From: an uncultured Pseudomonadota bacterium
Lineage (GTDB): Bacteria; Myxococcota_A; UBA796; SXON01
Length of the DNA stretch: 64,000 nt
NCBI GenBank assembly: GCA_903875225.1
Contig: CAIQVJ010000085.1
Coordinates: 1-64,000 of the forward strand
Reading direction: 5' to 3'
The notes beneath the pieces were generated by a model that saw only the letters and a program-made list of their open reading frames with translations, made no database searches and was not told the origin of the DNA. The position numbers were made by a program, and so were the translations under genes. Below, piece by piece: positions 8,450 to 18,400 of the stretch (its first letter is position 1; each line of letters begins with the position of its first letter).

Positions 8450-10186
8450 ATGCACCAGCTCCTCTCCTCTCGCCTGCTCGTACTCCTCCTCGCCCCGGCG
8501 CTACTGAGCGCGTGCAGGCGTGACTACGCGCTCGTCGAGGTGCAGGGGGCGCCGCTCTCCCTCACGGTGCTCACGCCGACCTACGGCGAATACCTCGGCC
8601 TGCCTGACGAGACGGGCAGCTTGAACGTCGAGGTGACAGGCATCGTGAGCCCGGCCGACGCGCAGGTGCTCGTGAACGGGGTGCGCGCGGAGGTCGATGC
8701 CAACGGCAACTTCTCGACGACCCTGCCGTGGGGCTACGAGGCCATCGCCACAGACCGCGCGTTCGTCGTGGACGTGAAGGCCTACGATCCCGACGAGAGC
8801 GTCCGGCAGCTGGTACCCGTGTTCGACGGCAACGACCCGCGCGCGACGGACCCCGGCGCGATCAACGGTCTGCTCACGCCCACCGGGCTCGACGCGCTCG
8901 AGCCCACCGTCGCCGAGATGGTCGACAGCCTCGGCATCTGGGACCAGCTCTCGGCTGCACTCCCGAGCATCGACACCGACTACCTCGACATCACGCCCAC
9001 CGGCATCACGTCCACCGGGACGAGCGCGGACCTGGCACCCGCCGAGGGCGCCGTCACCCTGCTGGTCACGTTCCACGAGGTCGTGATGAACGCCGACATC
9101 TCGGTGCTGGACACCTACGACTTCCCCGTCGCCATCGGCCTCGGCGACGTCATGCTCGGCGCGAACGCCGTCCCCGGCCTTTCACCCGACGACATGCTCA
9201 CGCTCGCCCTCACCGACGCGCAGGCGGACATCACCGGCACGAGCCTCTCCTTCGGCGATTTCGAGGTCCCGGACTGGCTGATGGCGCTGCTCGCAGACCC
9301 GATCGCGAGCCTCGTGGCGGGCCTGGGGGCCGATCTCGCGACGTACGCGCTGGACGCCCTCGGCACGATCGAGCTCGGCGGACCCTTCGACTTCTCGACG
9401 GACCTCATGGGCACCCAGCTCTCTGCCCGCCTCGCCCAGGTCGACGCGAACACCGACGGCGTCGCCCTTGGCGTGACGATCTCCACGGATGGCGACGCGG
9501 CGACGGACATGCCGGACCTCACCCCGCTCACGGCGCAGACCCCCGCCGGCCTCGACTACCAGCTCGGGTTCGCGCTCCACGAGGGCCTGTTCAACACGCT
9601 CATCGACAGCACCGTCGCCAGCTTTCTCGACATCGACATGCAGCTCGAGGGCGAGTACGCCGACCTCCTGGGGGCCGGCATCGCGGGCCTCCCGGGCGGC
9701 TACGACATCCCGGACGACTCCGAAGGCTACTGCATCGGCTTCCACGCGGGCGATGCACGCGTCGTCCGGTTGGTTGGCGGCGTGGGCGCACCCCTCGCCC
9801 AGCTCTGGCTGCCCGACATGCAGATCAACATCCAGACGATCCAGAACGGCAGCTGCACGGACTGGCTCGACGCCAGCGTGTTCGCGACCGTGGACATCGG
9901 CCTGGACGGCACCCAGTTGAACCTCGACTTCAACGTCGAGCACGCGACCGTCCTGCACTACGGCGCCTACGACCAGGATCCCACGCTCGATCTGGACGAG
10001 GTCGGAAATGACCTCGGGAACGTCGTCGCGGGCTTTGCGGGCCTCGCGCTCTCGCAGGCCAGCTTCGACCTCGGAGACATCCTCAGCGGCCTCGGCGGCC
10101 TGGGGGTGACACTCGACCCGCAGATCGTCTCGGTCGAGCCCCTCGACGAGGAGGGCCGCTACGGCCTCTACATGAACGTCTTCTAG
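8450..10186 (+). CDS. large lipoprotein with N-terminal Ig-like domain
   Basis: A 578-aa predicted lipoprotein: signal MHQLLSSRLLVLLL..., lipobox LSAC, then an Ig-like region (about 38-95: VSPADAQVLVNGVRAEV and DANGNFS) of the kind found in glucodextranase domain B-like modules. The remaining ~450 residues alternate hydrophobic and Asp/Gly-rich stretches (DIDMQLEGEY, LNLDFNVEHATVL) and could form an elongated beta structure such as a lipid-binding TULIP-like fold; this is only a guess. Frames open further upstream lack any signal sequence, so ATG 8450 is chosen. A -10-like TATACT precedes it. Confidence 0.8.
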   Translation: MHQLLSSRLLVLLLAPALLSACRRDYALVEVQGAPLSLTVLTPTYGEYLGLPDETGSLNVEVTGIVSPADAQVLVNGVRAEVDANGNFSTTLPWGYEAIATDRAFVVDVKAYDPDESVRQLVPVFDGNDPRATDPGAINGLLTPTGLDALEPTVAEMVDSLGIWDQLSAALPSIDTDYLDITPTGITSTGTSADLAPAEGAVTLLVTFHEVVMNADISVLDTYDFPVAIGLGDVMLGANAVPGLSPDDMLTLALTDAQADITGTSLSFGDFEVPDWLMALLADPIASLVAGLGADLATYALDALGTIELGGPFDFSTDLMGTQLSARLAQVDANTDGVALGVTISTDGDAATDMPDLTPLTAQTPAGLDYQLGFALHEGLFNTLIDSTVASFLDIDMQLEGEYADLLGAGIAGLPGGYDIPDDSEGYCIGFHAGDARVVRLVGGVGAPLAQLWLPDMQINIQTIQNGSCTDWLDASVFATVDIGLDGTQLNLDFNVEHATVLHYGAYDQDPTLDLDEVGNDLGNVVAGFAGLALSQASFDLGDILSGLGGLGVTLDPQIVSVEPLDEEGRYGLYMNVF

Positions 10187-10200
10187 GGCGCGAAACGGGG

Positions 10201-10206
10201 TACACT
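10201..10206 (+). promoter_or_regulatory. TACACT -10-like box, TANACTCCG type
   Basis: TACACTCCG, 24 nt before the GTG at 10231. It matches the boxes at 8423, 23146 and 33120. Here a GGAG ribosome site (10221-10224) also precedes the start. Confidence 0.4.
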
Positions 10207-10230
10207 CCGAACACATCGTTGGAGCTACGC

Positions 10231-11883
10231 GTGGCCGAAAAGGATCAACTTGAAGCACTCAAGAAGGTAAACGCCCGCGCGCGGTCCACGACGACGGGTA
10301 CGCAGGGCGCGCTGCCCGAAGCGGGCAAGCCGCTGCATGCGGGGAGCGCAGCCGATCTGCAGGGCAACGTGGGCAACTCGGGCCTGAAGCAGATGATCGA
10401 GCAGGAGGCCGGGCAGCGAGCCCCCGCCGCCCCGAAGGATCTTTCCCGGATGGGACCGAACGAGATCGCGGCCCAGGCGAAAAAAGCGGGCGAAGCCATC
10501 GCGAAGACGCGTGGCGACGCCAGGGCGCCGAAATCCGAGGGCAAGGGCAAGGGGGGCAGGGAGGCCGAAGAGAAGGCGAAGGAGGCCTCCTCGCTCGAGA
10601 AGGAGGCCCAGCGCCACAAGGCCGAGGCCTCCCGTGAGAAGAAGGCCGCTGCGGACAAGAAGGCGAGCGCGAAGGGGGAGAAGAAGGCGGCGAAGGTCGA
10701 GCAGAAGGCCAGGAAGGCGAGCGCGAAGGTGGCCGAGAAATCCGGCAAGAAGGGGGAGAAGGCGTCGAAGAAGGGGGAGAAGCTCGCGGCGGGCAAGGAC
10801 AAGCACGCGAAGGAGAAGTCCGGGCGGAAAGAGGCGAACACCGGGGACAAGAAGAAGGTCGCCGAGGCGAAGGACAAGGCGCTGGAAAAGCACGCGAAGA
10901 AAGGCAAGGGCGGCACGGGCGGGGCCGACCACGCCGAGGCGGAGGTGGGCGAGAAGAAGGCGAAGGCAAAGGAAGCCCGGGCCGACGCCTCCCACGCCAA
11001 GGCGCACGTCGCCCGCCAGTCCGCGAGCGCCGGGGGAAAGGACGGAAAGACCGTGGACGAGTCCAAGGTCAAGGTCGCGGCGAACAAGGAGAAGAAGGCG
11101 CTGAAAGCCGAGGTCGACGCCGAGCACGGCGAGAAGAAGGTGCTCGACAAGAAGAAGGCCGGCGCCGCCGCCACGAAGCTGGACCCGAAGAAGGGGGCCG
11201 AAAAGCACGCGGATTCGAAGAAGGCGGAGGGAAAGGCTGGCAAGGCGGGCGAAGAGAAGGGCGGGAAGACCGCGGCGACGCTGGAAGCCAGGACGCACCC
11301 GAACGCCCTGGCGGCGGCGACAGTGGCATCCGCCCGCGGCGACGAGGCGGACCACGCGGCGCGAAAGCTCGCGAAGGTGGGGGACGAGAAGGAGAAGGCC
11401 GAGGCGAAGGCCGACGCCGTCCACGACCCTGCGAAGAAGGCGTCGGCCGCGACCGAGGCCGAGGCCAAGGCGAAGGAAGAAGACGCGACCGCGAACGTGG
11501 TCGCCGACAAGGCGGAAGCCGAGGAGAAGGCGAGGCTCGAACAGGAGACCCCGGCGAACTCCATCACGATGGAGGAGATCAGCCGGGCATCCGAGCTCGA
11601 CCGCGTCGACGGAGACCGGGTCACGCTCATCGGCACCTACGTCCCGCGGCCCGCAGCCGGGGGCAGCCAGATGCTTGGTCACGTGTCGATCCTCGTCGGC
11701 AACGTCGAGGTGCGCCTCGGGACCGAGACGCGGAGCACGGCCGAGCTGCTGCGACTCTCTGGCGAGCGCGTCGCGGTGACAGGCACGCTCGACCTCAAAC
11801 GCGCCTCCTCCGGCCAGGCGACCGACCCGAAGAAAACTGAAAAGCCGGTGCTGCAGCGCCCCGGGGCGGTCGGTCGCAGGTGA
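10231..11883 (+). CDS. very Lys/Ala-rich protein with C-terminal OB-like domain
   Basis: A 550-aa protein in three parts. The N-terminal ~90 residues carry a LQGNVGNSGLKQMI segment resembling the short GN motif of proteins linked to extracellular contractile injection systems. Residues ~95-430 are almost entirely Lys, Ala, Glu and Gly (KKGEKASKKGEK-type runs), helical or disordered and strongly basic, comparable in composition to bacterial histone H1-like proteins. The last ~110 residues form a compact domain (DGDRVTLIGTYVPR, then GHVSILVGNVEVRLG) that could be an OB-fold. GTG 10231 is preferred over TTG 10219 because GGAG at 10221 is well spaced. DNA or polyanion binding is inferred from composition. 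Confidence 0.8.
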   Translation: MAEKDQLEALKKVNARARSTTTGTQGALPEAGKPLHAGSAADLQGNVGNSGLKQMIEQEAGQRAPAAPKDLSRMGPNEIAAQAKKAGEAIAKTRGDARAPKSEGKGKGGREAEEKAKEASSLEKEAQRHKAEASREKKAAADKKASAKGEKKAAKVEQKARKASAKVAEKSGKKGEKASKKGEKLAAGKDKHAKEKSGRKEANTGDKKKVAEAKDKALEKHAKKGKGGTGGADHAEAEVGEKKAKAKEARADASHAKAHVARQSASAGGKDGKTVDESKVKVAANKEKKALKAEVDAEHGEKKVLDKKKAGAAATKLDPKKGAEKHADSKKAEGKAGKAGEEKGGKTAATLEARTHPNALAAATVASARGDEADHAARKLAKVGDEKEKAEAKADAVHDPAKKASAATEAEAKAKEEDATANVVADKAEAEEKARLEQETPANSITMEEISRASELDRVDGDRVTLIGTYVPRPAAGGSQMLGHVSILVGNVEVRLGTETRSTAELLRLSGERVAVTGTLDLKRASSGQATDPKKTEKPVLQRPGAVGRR

Positions 11884-11932
11884 CCAACCGCCGCGAACCG
11901 GTGTCGCCGCGACGCGGGGAGTGAGGGGCCCG

Positions 11933-14900
11933 GTGCTCCCGATCCTCCCTGAACGCTACGTCTGCACGCGCCAACTCGGTGAGGGCGCGACAGGGATCGT
12001 GTACCACGCCGAGGATCTGCTCCTCGAGACAGAGGTCGCGGTCAAGGTCGTCAAGCAGAATCTGGCCCTTCACCGACGTTTTCGGGCCCGGTTCGCCCGC
12101 GAGGTCGCGCTCTCCGCGCGGATCACCCATCCGCACGTCATCCCGGTGCACGACACCGGCATGCTCGCCACCGGCCAGCCGTACGTGGCGCTGGGCTACG
12201 CCGCGGGCGGCTCGCTCGCCGAGCTCCTGGCCCTGCGGCCGCCGCTCGAAGCGGTGCTCGAGCTCATCGACGAGGTGCTCGACGCGCTCGCCGCGATCCA
12301 TGCCCGCCAGCTCCTGCACCAGGATCTCAAGCCCCAGAACGTCCTCCTGTACCCGGGCATCGACGGCAAGCCGCACGTCTGGGTGGCCGATCTGGGGGTC
12401 GCCGACGCGCTCGCCGAGCTGGTGCGCGACCGCAAGAGCATCTCGGGGACACCGCCCTACATGGCGCCCGAGCAACTGCATGGCCGCACCCACGACCTCG
12501 GCCCCTGGACGGACCTCTACGCGGTCGGCCTGATGCTGTACGAGACCCTGACGGGCACGCGACCGCACCAGGGAGAGGGGCGCCTGGAGCTCCTCGAAGC
12601 GAGGAACAAGCCGCCGCCCTCGATGGAAGGCGTGCCTGCGGCCCTCGCGGACGTGGTCACCACGCTGCTCGATCCGATCCCGCGCCAGCGGTTCGACCGG
12701 GCGGCCGACGTCCGACGAGCCCTCCGAGACGCAATGAAAGGCCAGAGCTTCCGCGGACGCCTCGTCCCGTGGACGCCAGGCCTCCGCAAGACAGGCCCAA
12801 CTACCGCTCGAACAGGCGAATTCCCGCTGGCCGTGCCGCTGCGCAGCGGTCCGGTCCCCGAGGGCACGCTCCGGTGGAACCGCGTCCCCCCCGATCCGAT
12901 GCCGGCGAACCTGCCCCCCGAGCGGGGCTGGGAGGCCCCGGCGCGGTCGTCGCTGTCCCTGTTCGCGCTGCGCGAGGTGCCCATGGTCGGCCGCGACCGC
13001 GAGCGGAAGGTCCTGTGGGACGCCGCGCGTGAGGTCGTCGCTCTCTCCGAGCCGCGTGTCGTGCTCGTCGTCGGCGAGTCCGGCTCGGGGAAGACCCGAC
13101 TGGTCGAGTCCGTGGCCACGATGCTGGATGAGATGGGCGTGATGGAGGTCACGAGGCTGCGATACCACGCGCCGGCCGGCGTAGACGATGGATACCGCGG
13201 CGCCGTGCGCGACCTCCTGGTGCCCTGGAACGACAACCGCGACGGCATGGAGACCCGGCTGGCCTCCTGGCTGGGACGCGACCGGCAGGTGCTCCCGAAG
13301 GACGTTCACGAAGAGGCCGTCCTGCTCTCGCGCTGGTGCGGCTACACGCGACCAGGGGAGCCGCCTGTGAGCGACGCCATCGGGCTCGCTTTCCTGTACC
13401 GCCACCTGGACGTCCGGGCCTGGCGAGGTGGGAGCTGCCTCATCCTCGAAGACGTGCATCATGCCCAGGCGGACGGCGACGGGCTCGCCATCGCCGAGGC
13501 CCTGCTGGATCGGACGGTGGGTGAGCGCCCGGTCCTGGTCCTCTGCACGGTGAGCAGTGAGATGGCGGCGCGAGACGGCGGCCTGCGGCGCACGCTCGAA
13601 GGCCTGCAGGAGCGTGGCGCGCGCCGGCTGGGCTTGCGCCGGTTGAGCCTGACCGACACACGCAAGGTCGTGCAGGAGTCCCTGCAGCTCACGCCGGACC
13701 TCGCGCACGAGGTGAGCGTGTTCTGCGAGGGCGACCCGCTCGCCGCGGGCCTCCTCCTGCGCGACTGGGCGAGCCGGGCCCTGCCGGTGCTCGGGCCCGG
13801 CAACCTGTACCTCCTGCCGCCGACGGTCTCGCGCGCCGACGCCTTCCCGGCCTCCCCCGAGGTGCTCCTGCGGCGACGCGTCGACGGCGCGCTGAATTCG
13901 TCGACCGACCCCGCGGCGGCCCGCGACGCGCTCACCTCCGCGGCGCTCGCGGGCCAGCAGCCGCCGGTGGCCCTGATCCGGCGGATGAACGACGCCGGGC
14001 TCGACGCACTGCTCGCCACCGGCCTGGTCGCCGAGCTTCACGGCTACCTCGCCTTCGAGCACGGCCGCATCCAGCAGCTGATCGTCGAGGATGCCCGCTC
14101 CCTCGTGGACGTGCAGGACGTCCACCGGCGCCTCGCCGACGCCTGGGAGGAGCTGGGAGCCCAGACCGGGCTCGACGTGGACCTGCCGCTCGGCCGACAT
14201 CGACTGCGCTCCGGCGCACCCGACCGGGCCATCGTCCCGCTGCTCTCCGCGAGTCGCAAGCTGAACGCTGGAGGACGGGGTGACGCCGTGCGCGCCGCCG
14301 CCCTGGCGGTGGAGGCTGCGGACCTGGTGCGGCAACCGACGGCGAGGTTGGAGGCCCGCCGCCTGCACGCCGAGGCGCTGCTGGAGACCGGCGAACCCGA
14401 GCGGGCCCGCCCGCTCCTGGAGCACGCCCTGCGCGAGGTGGAGGGGGACAGGCTCGCGCGCGCGCGGCTGCGGGTGCAGCTCGGTCGCGCCGCCCGGAAG
14501 CAGGGTGACGCTGAGATGGCCGAGCGCGAATTCGCTGCCGCGCGCGTGACCTTCGAGGCGCTCCGCGACCGCGCCGGCCTCGTCGAAGTGGCGGTCCAAC
14601 GCGCGCGCCTCGCCCGCATGGAGGGGCGCAACGACGACGCCGCGCGAAACTGGACCGAGGTGCTCCGGATGAACCGGGGGGACTTCGCGATGGAGGCAGA
14701 GGCGCTCAACGGGCTCTGCGAGGCCCTGATCCGCCTCGGGCGCCTGGAGCAACTCGAGCGCCAGCTCCACCGTCTCGACAGCGTCGCTCGTGCGAGCGGG
14801 GACATCCGGCGCATCGCCGACGCTCACGCGACGTGGGGCCTCCTGCACCTCGAGCGTCGCGAGTACGAGCAGGCCGCCGAGTTCCTCGTCGCCGCCGGAG

Positions 14901-15430
14901 CGATCGCCGCAACCATTGGCGCCGACCGCCTGCACCTGCGCGCCCGGAGCCTGCTCGCCGACGTCCGCCGCGCGACCGGCGACCTCGATGGCGCCGAGGA
15001 GATCATCCGGTGGGCAGCCCGCTTCGCAGCAGAGCGCGGCCAGGACCTGCTCGTCGCCTCCGCACGGGTGCAGCTCGCGATGCTGGCGCTCGTGCGGTTC
15101 GAGGCCCGCCGGGTGCAGGACGAGGTCGTGGCGGCGGAGGTCGCGCTGGCGCACTCCCCACGCCACGGGCTCTGGCTGCAGATCGGGGTGCTGCGCTCCC
15201 TGCTCGCCGCGGAGGAGAACGACGAGCGGAGTTGTCGCGCCTGGTTCGCGGTCGCGCGCGAGCGGGGCCTGCACACCTCCCAGAGCTCGGACCTGCAGCT
15301 TCCGGTTCAGCGTCTGGTGGCCGCCGCCGAACGGCGAGGCTGGCTGGACATCGCGCGCCGAGCGTCCGAGCGGGTGTGGCGCGTGTCATCGGGGGAGGTC
15401 GAGATGGACGTGGAGGAAGACCCGTCGTGA
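11933..15430 (+). CDS. Ser/Thr kinase-AAA ATPase-TPR signalling protein
   Basis: A protein of about 1165 aa. The kinase domain (about 8-270) has GEGATGIVY and VAVKVV, but the catalytic loop reads HQDLKPQN (Arg replaced by Gln) and the DFG position reads ADLG; APE is present. It is thus a non-RD kinase that may be weakly active or regulated differently. An AAA/STAND-type NTPase follows (Walker A GESGSGKT near 385, LILEDVHHA near 505), then ~500 residues of TPR-like helices. The plan matches large myxobacterial kinases where the NTPase and TPR parts sense partners. GTG 11933 has GAGGGG upstream; GTG 11921 is an alternative. It ends 1 bp from the converging FG-GAP gene. Confidence 0.9.
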   Translation: MLPILPERYVCTRQLGEGATGIVYHAEDLLLETEVAVKVVKQNLALHRRFRARFAREVALSARITHPHVIPVHDTGMLATGQPYVALGYAAGGSLAELLALRPPLEAVLELIDEVLDALAAIHARQLLHQDLKPQNVLLYPGIDGKPHVWVADLGVADALAELVRDRKSISGTPPYMAPEQLHGRTHDLGPWTDLYAVGLMLYETLTGTRPHQGEGRLELLEARNKPPPSMEGVPAALADVVTTLLDPIPRQRFDRAADVRRALRDAMKGQSFRGRLVPWTPGLRKTGPTTARTGEFPLAVPLRSGPVPEGTLRWNRVPPDPMPANLPPERGWEAPARSSLSLFALREVPMVGRDRERKVLWDAAREVVALSEPRVVLVVGESGSGKTRLVESVATMLDEMGVMEVTRLRYHAPAGVDDGYRGAVRDLLVPWNDNRDGMETRLASWLGRDRQVLPKDVHEEAVLLSRWCGYTRPGEPPVSDAIGLAFLYRHLDVRAWRGGSCLILEDVHHAQADGDGLAIAEALLDRTVGERPVLVLCTVSSEMAARDGGLRRTLEGLQERGARRLGLRRLSLTDTRKVVQESLQLTPDLAHEVSVFCEGDPLAAGLLLRDWASRALPVLGPGNLYLLPPTVSRADAFPASPEVLLRRRVDGALNSSTDPAAARDALTSAALAGQQPPVALIRRMNDAGLDALLATGLVAELHGYLAFEHGRIQQLIVEDARSLVDVQDVHRRLADAWEELGAQTGLDVDLPLGRHRLRSGAPDRAIVPLLSASRKLNAGGRGDAVRAAALAVEAADLVRQPTARLEARRLHAEALLETGEPERARPLLEHALREVEGDRLARARLRVQLGRAARKQGDAEMAEREFAAARVTFEALRDRAGLVEVAVQRARLARMEGRNDDAARNWTEVLRMNRGDFAMEAEALNGLCEALIRLGRLEQLERQLHRLDSVARASGDIRRIADAHATWGLLHLERREYEQAAEFLVAAGAIAATIGADRLHLRARSLLADVRRATGDLDGAEEIIRWAARFAAERGQDLLVASARVQLAMLALVRFEARRVQDEVVAAEVALAHSPRHGLWLQIGVLRSLLAAEENDERSCRAWFAVARERGLHTSQSSDLQLPVQRLVAAAERRGWLDIARRASERVWRVSSGEVEMDVEEDPS

Positions 15431-15431
15431 G

Positions 15432-18400
15432 TCAGGCGTCGCGACGGCGACGACGGATCACGAACAGGGCACCCAGGCCGAGCGCCCAGCCGGGTTCCGG
15501 GCCCGCCGCGGCGCAACCGCACCCGGGGTGCGACGGAGCAGGCTCGTCCACGACCGCGTCCCGACCGTCACAGTCCTGGTCGGTCCCGTCCCCGGGGACG
15601 TCTGGTGCCCCTGGACGGACAGCCGGATCGCCGTCGTCGCAGTCGTTCGCCGGCCCGGCGGCGTAGCCCGCAGGCGCAACGCACGCGGTGATCGCGTTGG
15701 CGCTCGCGTCCGTCGCGCCGGGCGACCCATCGCCGTCGGCATCGACGTACCAGACCGTGTCGTCCACCGCCTTCTCGTCCACGTTCCCATCACAGTCGTC
15801 GTCGACGGCGTCGCAGGTCTCGGGCGCCGCGGGGTGCACGTCGGCGCGGGTGTCGTCGCAGTCCTCGCAGGCGGCCCAACCGTCATCGTCGGCGTCTGTG
15901 TAGGCCACGACACCGTCGCAGTTGTAGTCGTTGGGGTCGGCACAATCGTCCTCGGTGGCGCCGGGGTGGAAGTCCCGATCGGTGTCGTCGCAGTCGCCGG
16001 CGGCGTAGGCCTGCTGCCGCGAGGCCAGGCAGGTGAGGTCCAGGCTCGCGACGGTGGTGTCGGCACCAAACCCGTCGTGGTCGTAATCCAGGTAGCAGAG
16101 CTCGACGCCGTCGCAGTCCTCGTCGATCCCGTCACCGGGGATCTCGTCGGTGCCGCCCCGTACAGTCGGGTCGGACTCGTCACAATCGAAGGGCGTCGTG
16201 GAGAGCGCCTCGCCGGGATCGGAGCAGTCGGGGTCGGCGGACGCCAGCGTGCTCCGGCCACGAAAGCCGTCCTGATCGGTGTCGGTGTAGCAAGCCTCGC
16301 CGCCGTCGCAGTCCCCATCGATGCCGTCGCCCGCGATCTCGTCGGCCGAGGGGCGCACCGCCGGGTCGGCATCGTCGCAGTCCCCGACAAGGGTCGTGTA
16401 CCCTGCTGGGACGGTGCAGAACAGGCCCGCATCCGCAGGATCGGACGAGCCATAGCCGTCGCCGTCCGCGTCTGGATAGCGGAGCGACCCGTCGCTCAGG
16501 CCCGGGTCGTTGTCATCGGCTGCGCCGCTGCAATCCTCGTCCGTGTGCAGCGCATCGCAGATCTCCGCTGCGCCGGGGTGGATGGCAGGGTCCCCGTCGT
16601 CACAGTCGGCGCACGCCGGGAGCCCGTCCCCGTCAGCGTCCTCGCTGCCCACGAAGCCGTCACAGTTGTAGTCGTTGGGGTCGGTGCAGTCGGTCTCTGG
16701 AGCGCCGGGGTACCAGGCCGGGTCGGCATCGTCGCAGTCGTCGAAGACCCCGTACCCATCGCCGTCCCCGTCCGTGTTGCAGCCGAGGAAGAGGTACACC
16801 GCGCCGCCATTCTCGTAGGGGGCGCCAACCACGAGATCCGGACAGCCGTCGCCGTTGGCGTCCATGGCGGCGACGGTGTCGCCCATCGTCCCATCCCCAT
16901 GCCAGGTGGTCGATGGGGTCGTGCTCAACCCGATCGCCGAGCCGGGGTAGACGGACGCGAAGCCCAGGCCCGTGACGACGACGTCGTCGTACCCGTCGCC
17001 GTTCGCATCCCCCGCCGTCGAGACCGCGAGCCCGAGGAACTCACCCCTGGACGTGCCCGTGATCACCGTGGCGGGTGACGTGGACAACCCGGTGAACGAC
17101 CCAAGATACACATACGCGCGGCCCTCGTCGGCCTCGGGGTCCCCGTAGTACGGCGCGCCGACCACGACGTCATCGTAGCCATCCTGGTTGACGTCACCTG
17201 CTCGGGCGACCGAGTCCCCGAAACGCTCGCCGCTCGCCTCCGCGATCAGGAGCGAGTCCGGGGCTGTCGGGATGCCCGACGCCGACCCGAGGTAGAGGCC
17301 CACCTGGTCATCGCCGTCCGAGATCATGACGTCATCGTACCCGTCGCCGTTCACGTCCCCGGCGGGCGCAGCAAACACCATGAAGTCCACATCGAGGCCG
17401 ACGTCGGCGGTCTCGGGCAGGCCAGCCGCAGACCCGAAGTACAGGTAGGCCCGAAGGTACTCGCCCGTCACCATCACATCGTCGAAACCATCGCCGTCGA
17501 CATCCCCGACACCCGCGACGCGCGGGTCGTAGAAGTCGACCGCGTCGAGCGTGGTGTCCGGATCCGCCCCGACACCCGACGGGGACCCGAGGTACACCAA
17601 AGCCTCGTCATCCGTTCGGGCGACCACGTCATCGTACCCGTCCCCGTTCACGTCCCCTGCCGCCGCGACCGAGTACCCGAGCCGATCCTCCAGCGCCGCT
17701 CCGACGAGCGCAGTCGCCGCGCCGCCCGGGAGCCCGCCGGAATCCCCATCGTAGACGTAGACGGCACCTCGCTCGCCCGCGTACCCATGGCCTCCGACCA
17801 CCAGGTCATCGTAGCCATCCCCGTTCACATCGCCGGCATCCGCAACCGAGTAGCCAAGCTCCTCGTTCGTGGCGCCAGACATCCCGGTCGCAGACCCGGG
17901 CCCGGTCGCAGACCCGGAGTACAGCCAGGCGAGCCCGGTGTCACCGTAGGTGGCGTACATCCCGACGATCACGTCGTCGTACCCGTCTCCGTCGACATCC
18001 CCTGCCGCAGCCACGGAGTGCCCAAAGTACCCATAGTGGGCGTCGGCGGTCGTCGAATTGAACGTCAGCCCCTCGGGAGACCCCCTGTAGAAGGACGCGC
18101 TCGCGGACTCCTCCCCGTCATCGTACGGTCCGTAGAAGTACTGCGCTCCGATGATCACATCGGCGTAGCCGTCATGATCGAGGTCACCCGCGCCGGACAC
18201 CGAGGAGCCGAACTCTCGCGCCCCGGTCGAGAGCGAGGTGCCATCCGACGGATCCGTCCCCGAGGCGGACCCGGGAAAAACCCAGGCCTCGGAGGAGTAT
18301 GGCGCGCCCACCACGACGTCGTCGAACCCATCCCCGTCTACGTCCCCGGCCCCCGCGACCGAGTAGCCGAACGCCCCGGCTGACGTGGAGCCGCCGGACA

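Noticed and set aside
11795..15274. Long open frame on the minus strand, over 1100 codons
   Set aside because: It lies antisense to the kinase-AAA-TPR gene and its translation is Arg/Gly/Ala/Glu-rich with no domain. Such frames arise in GC-rich DNA.
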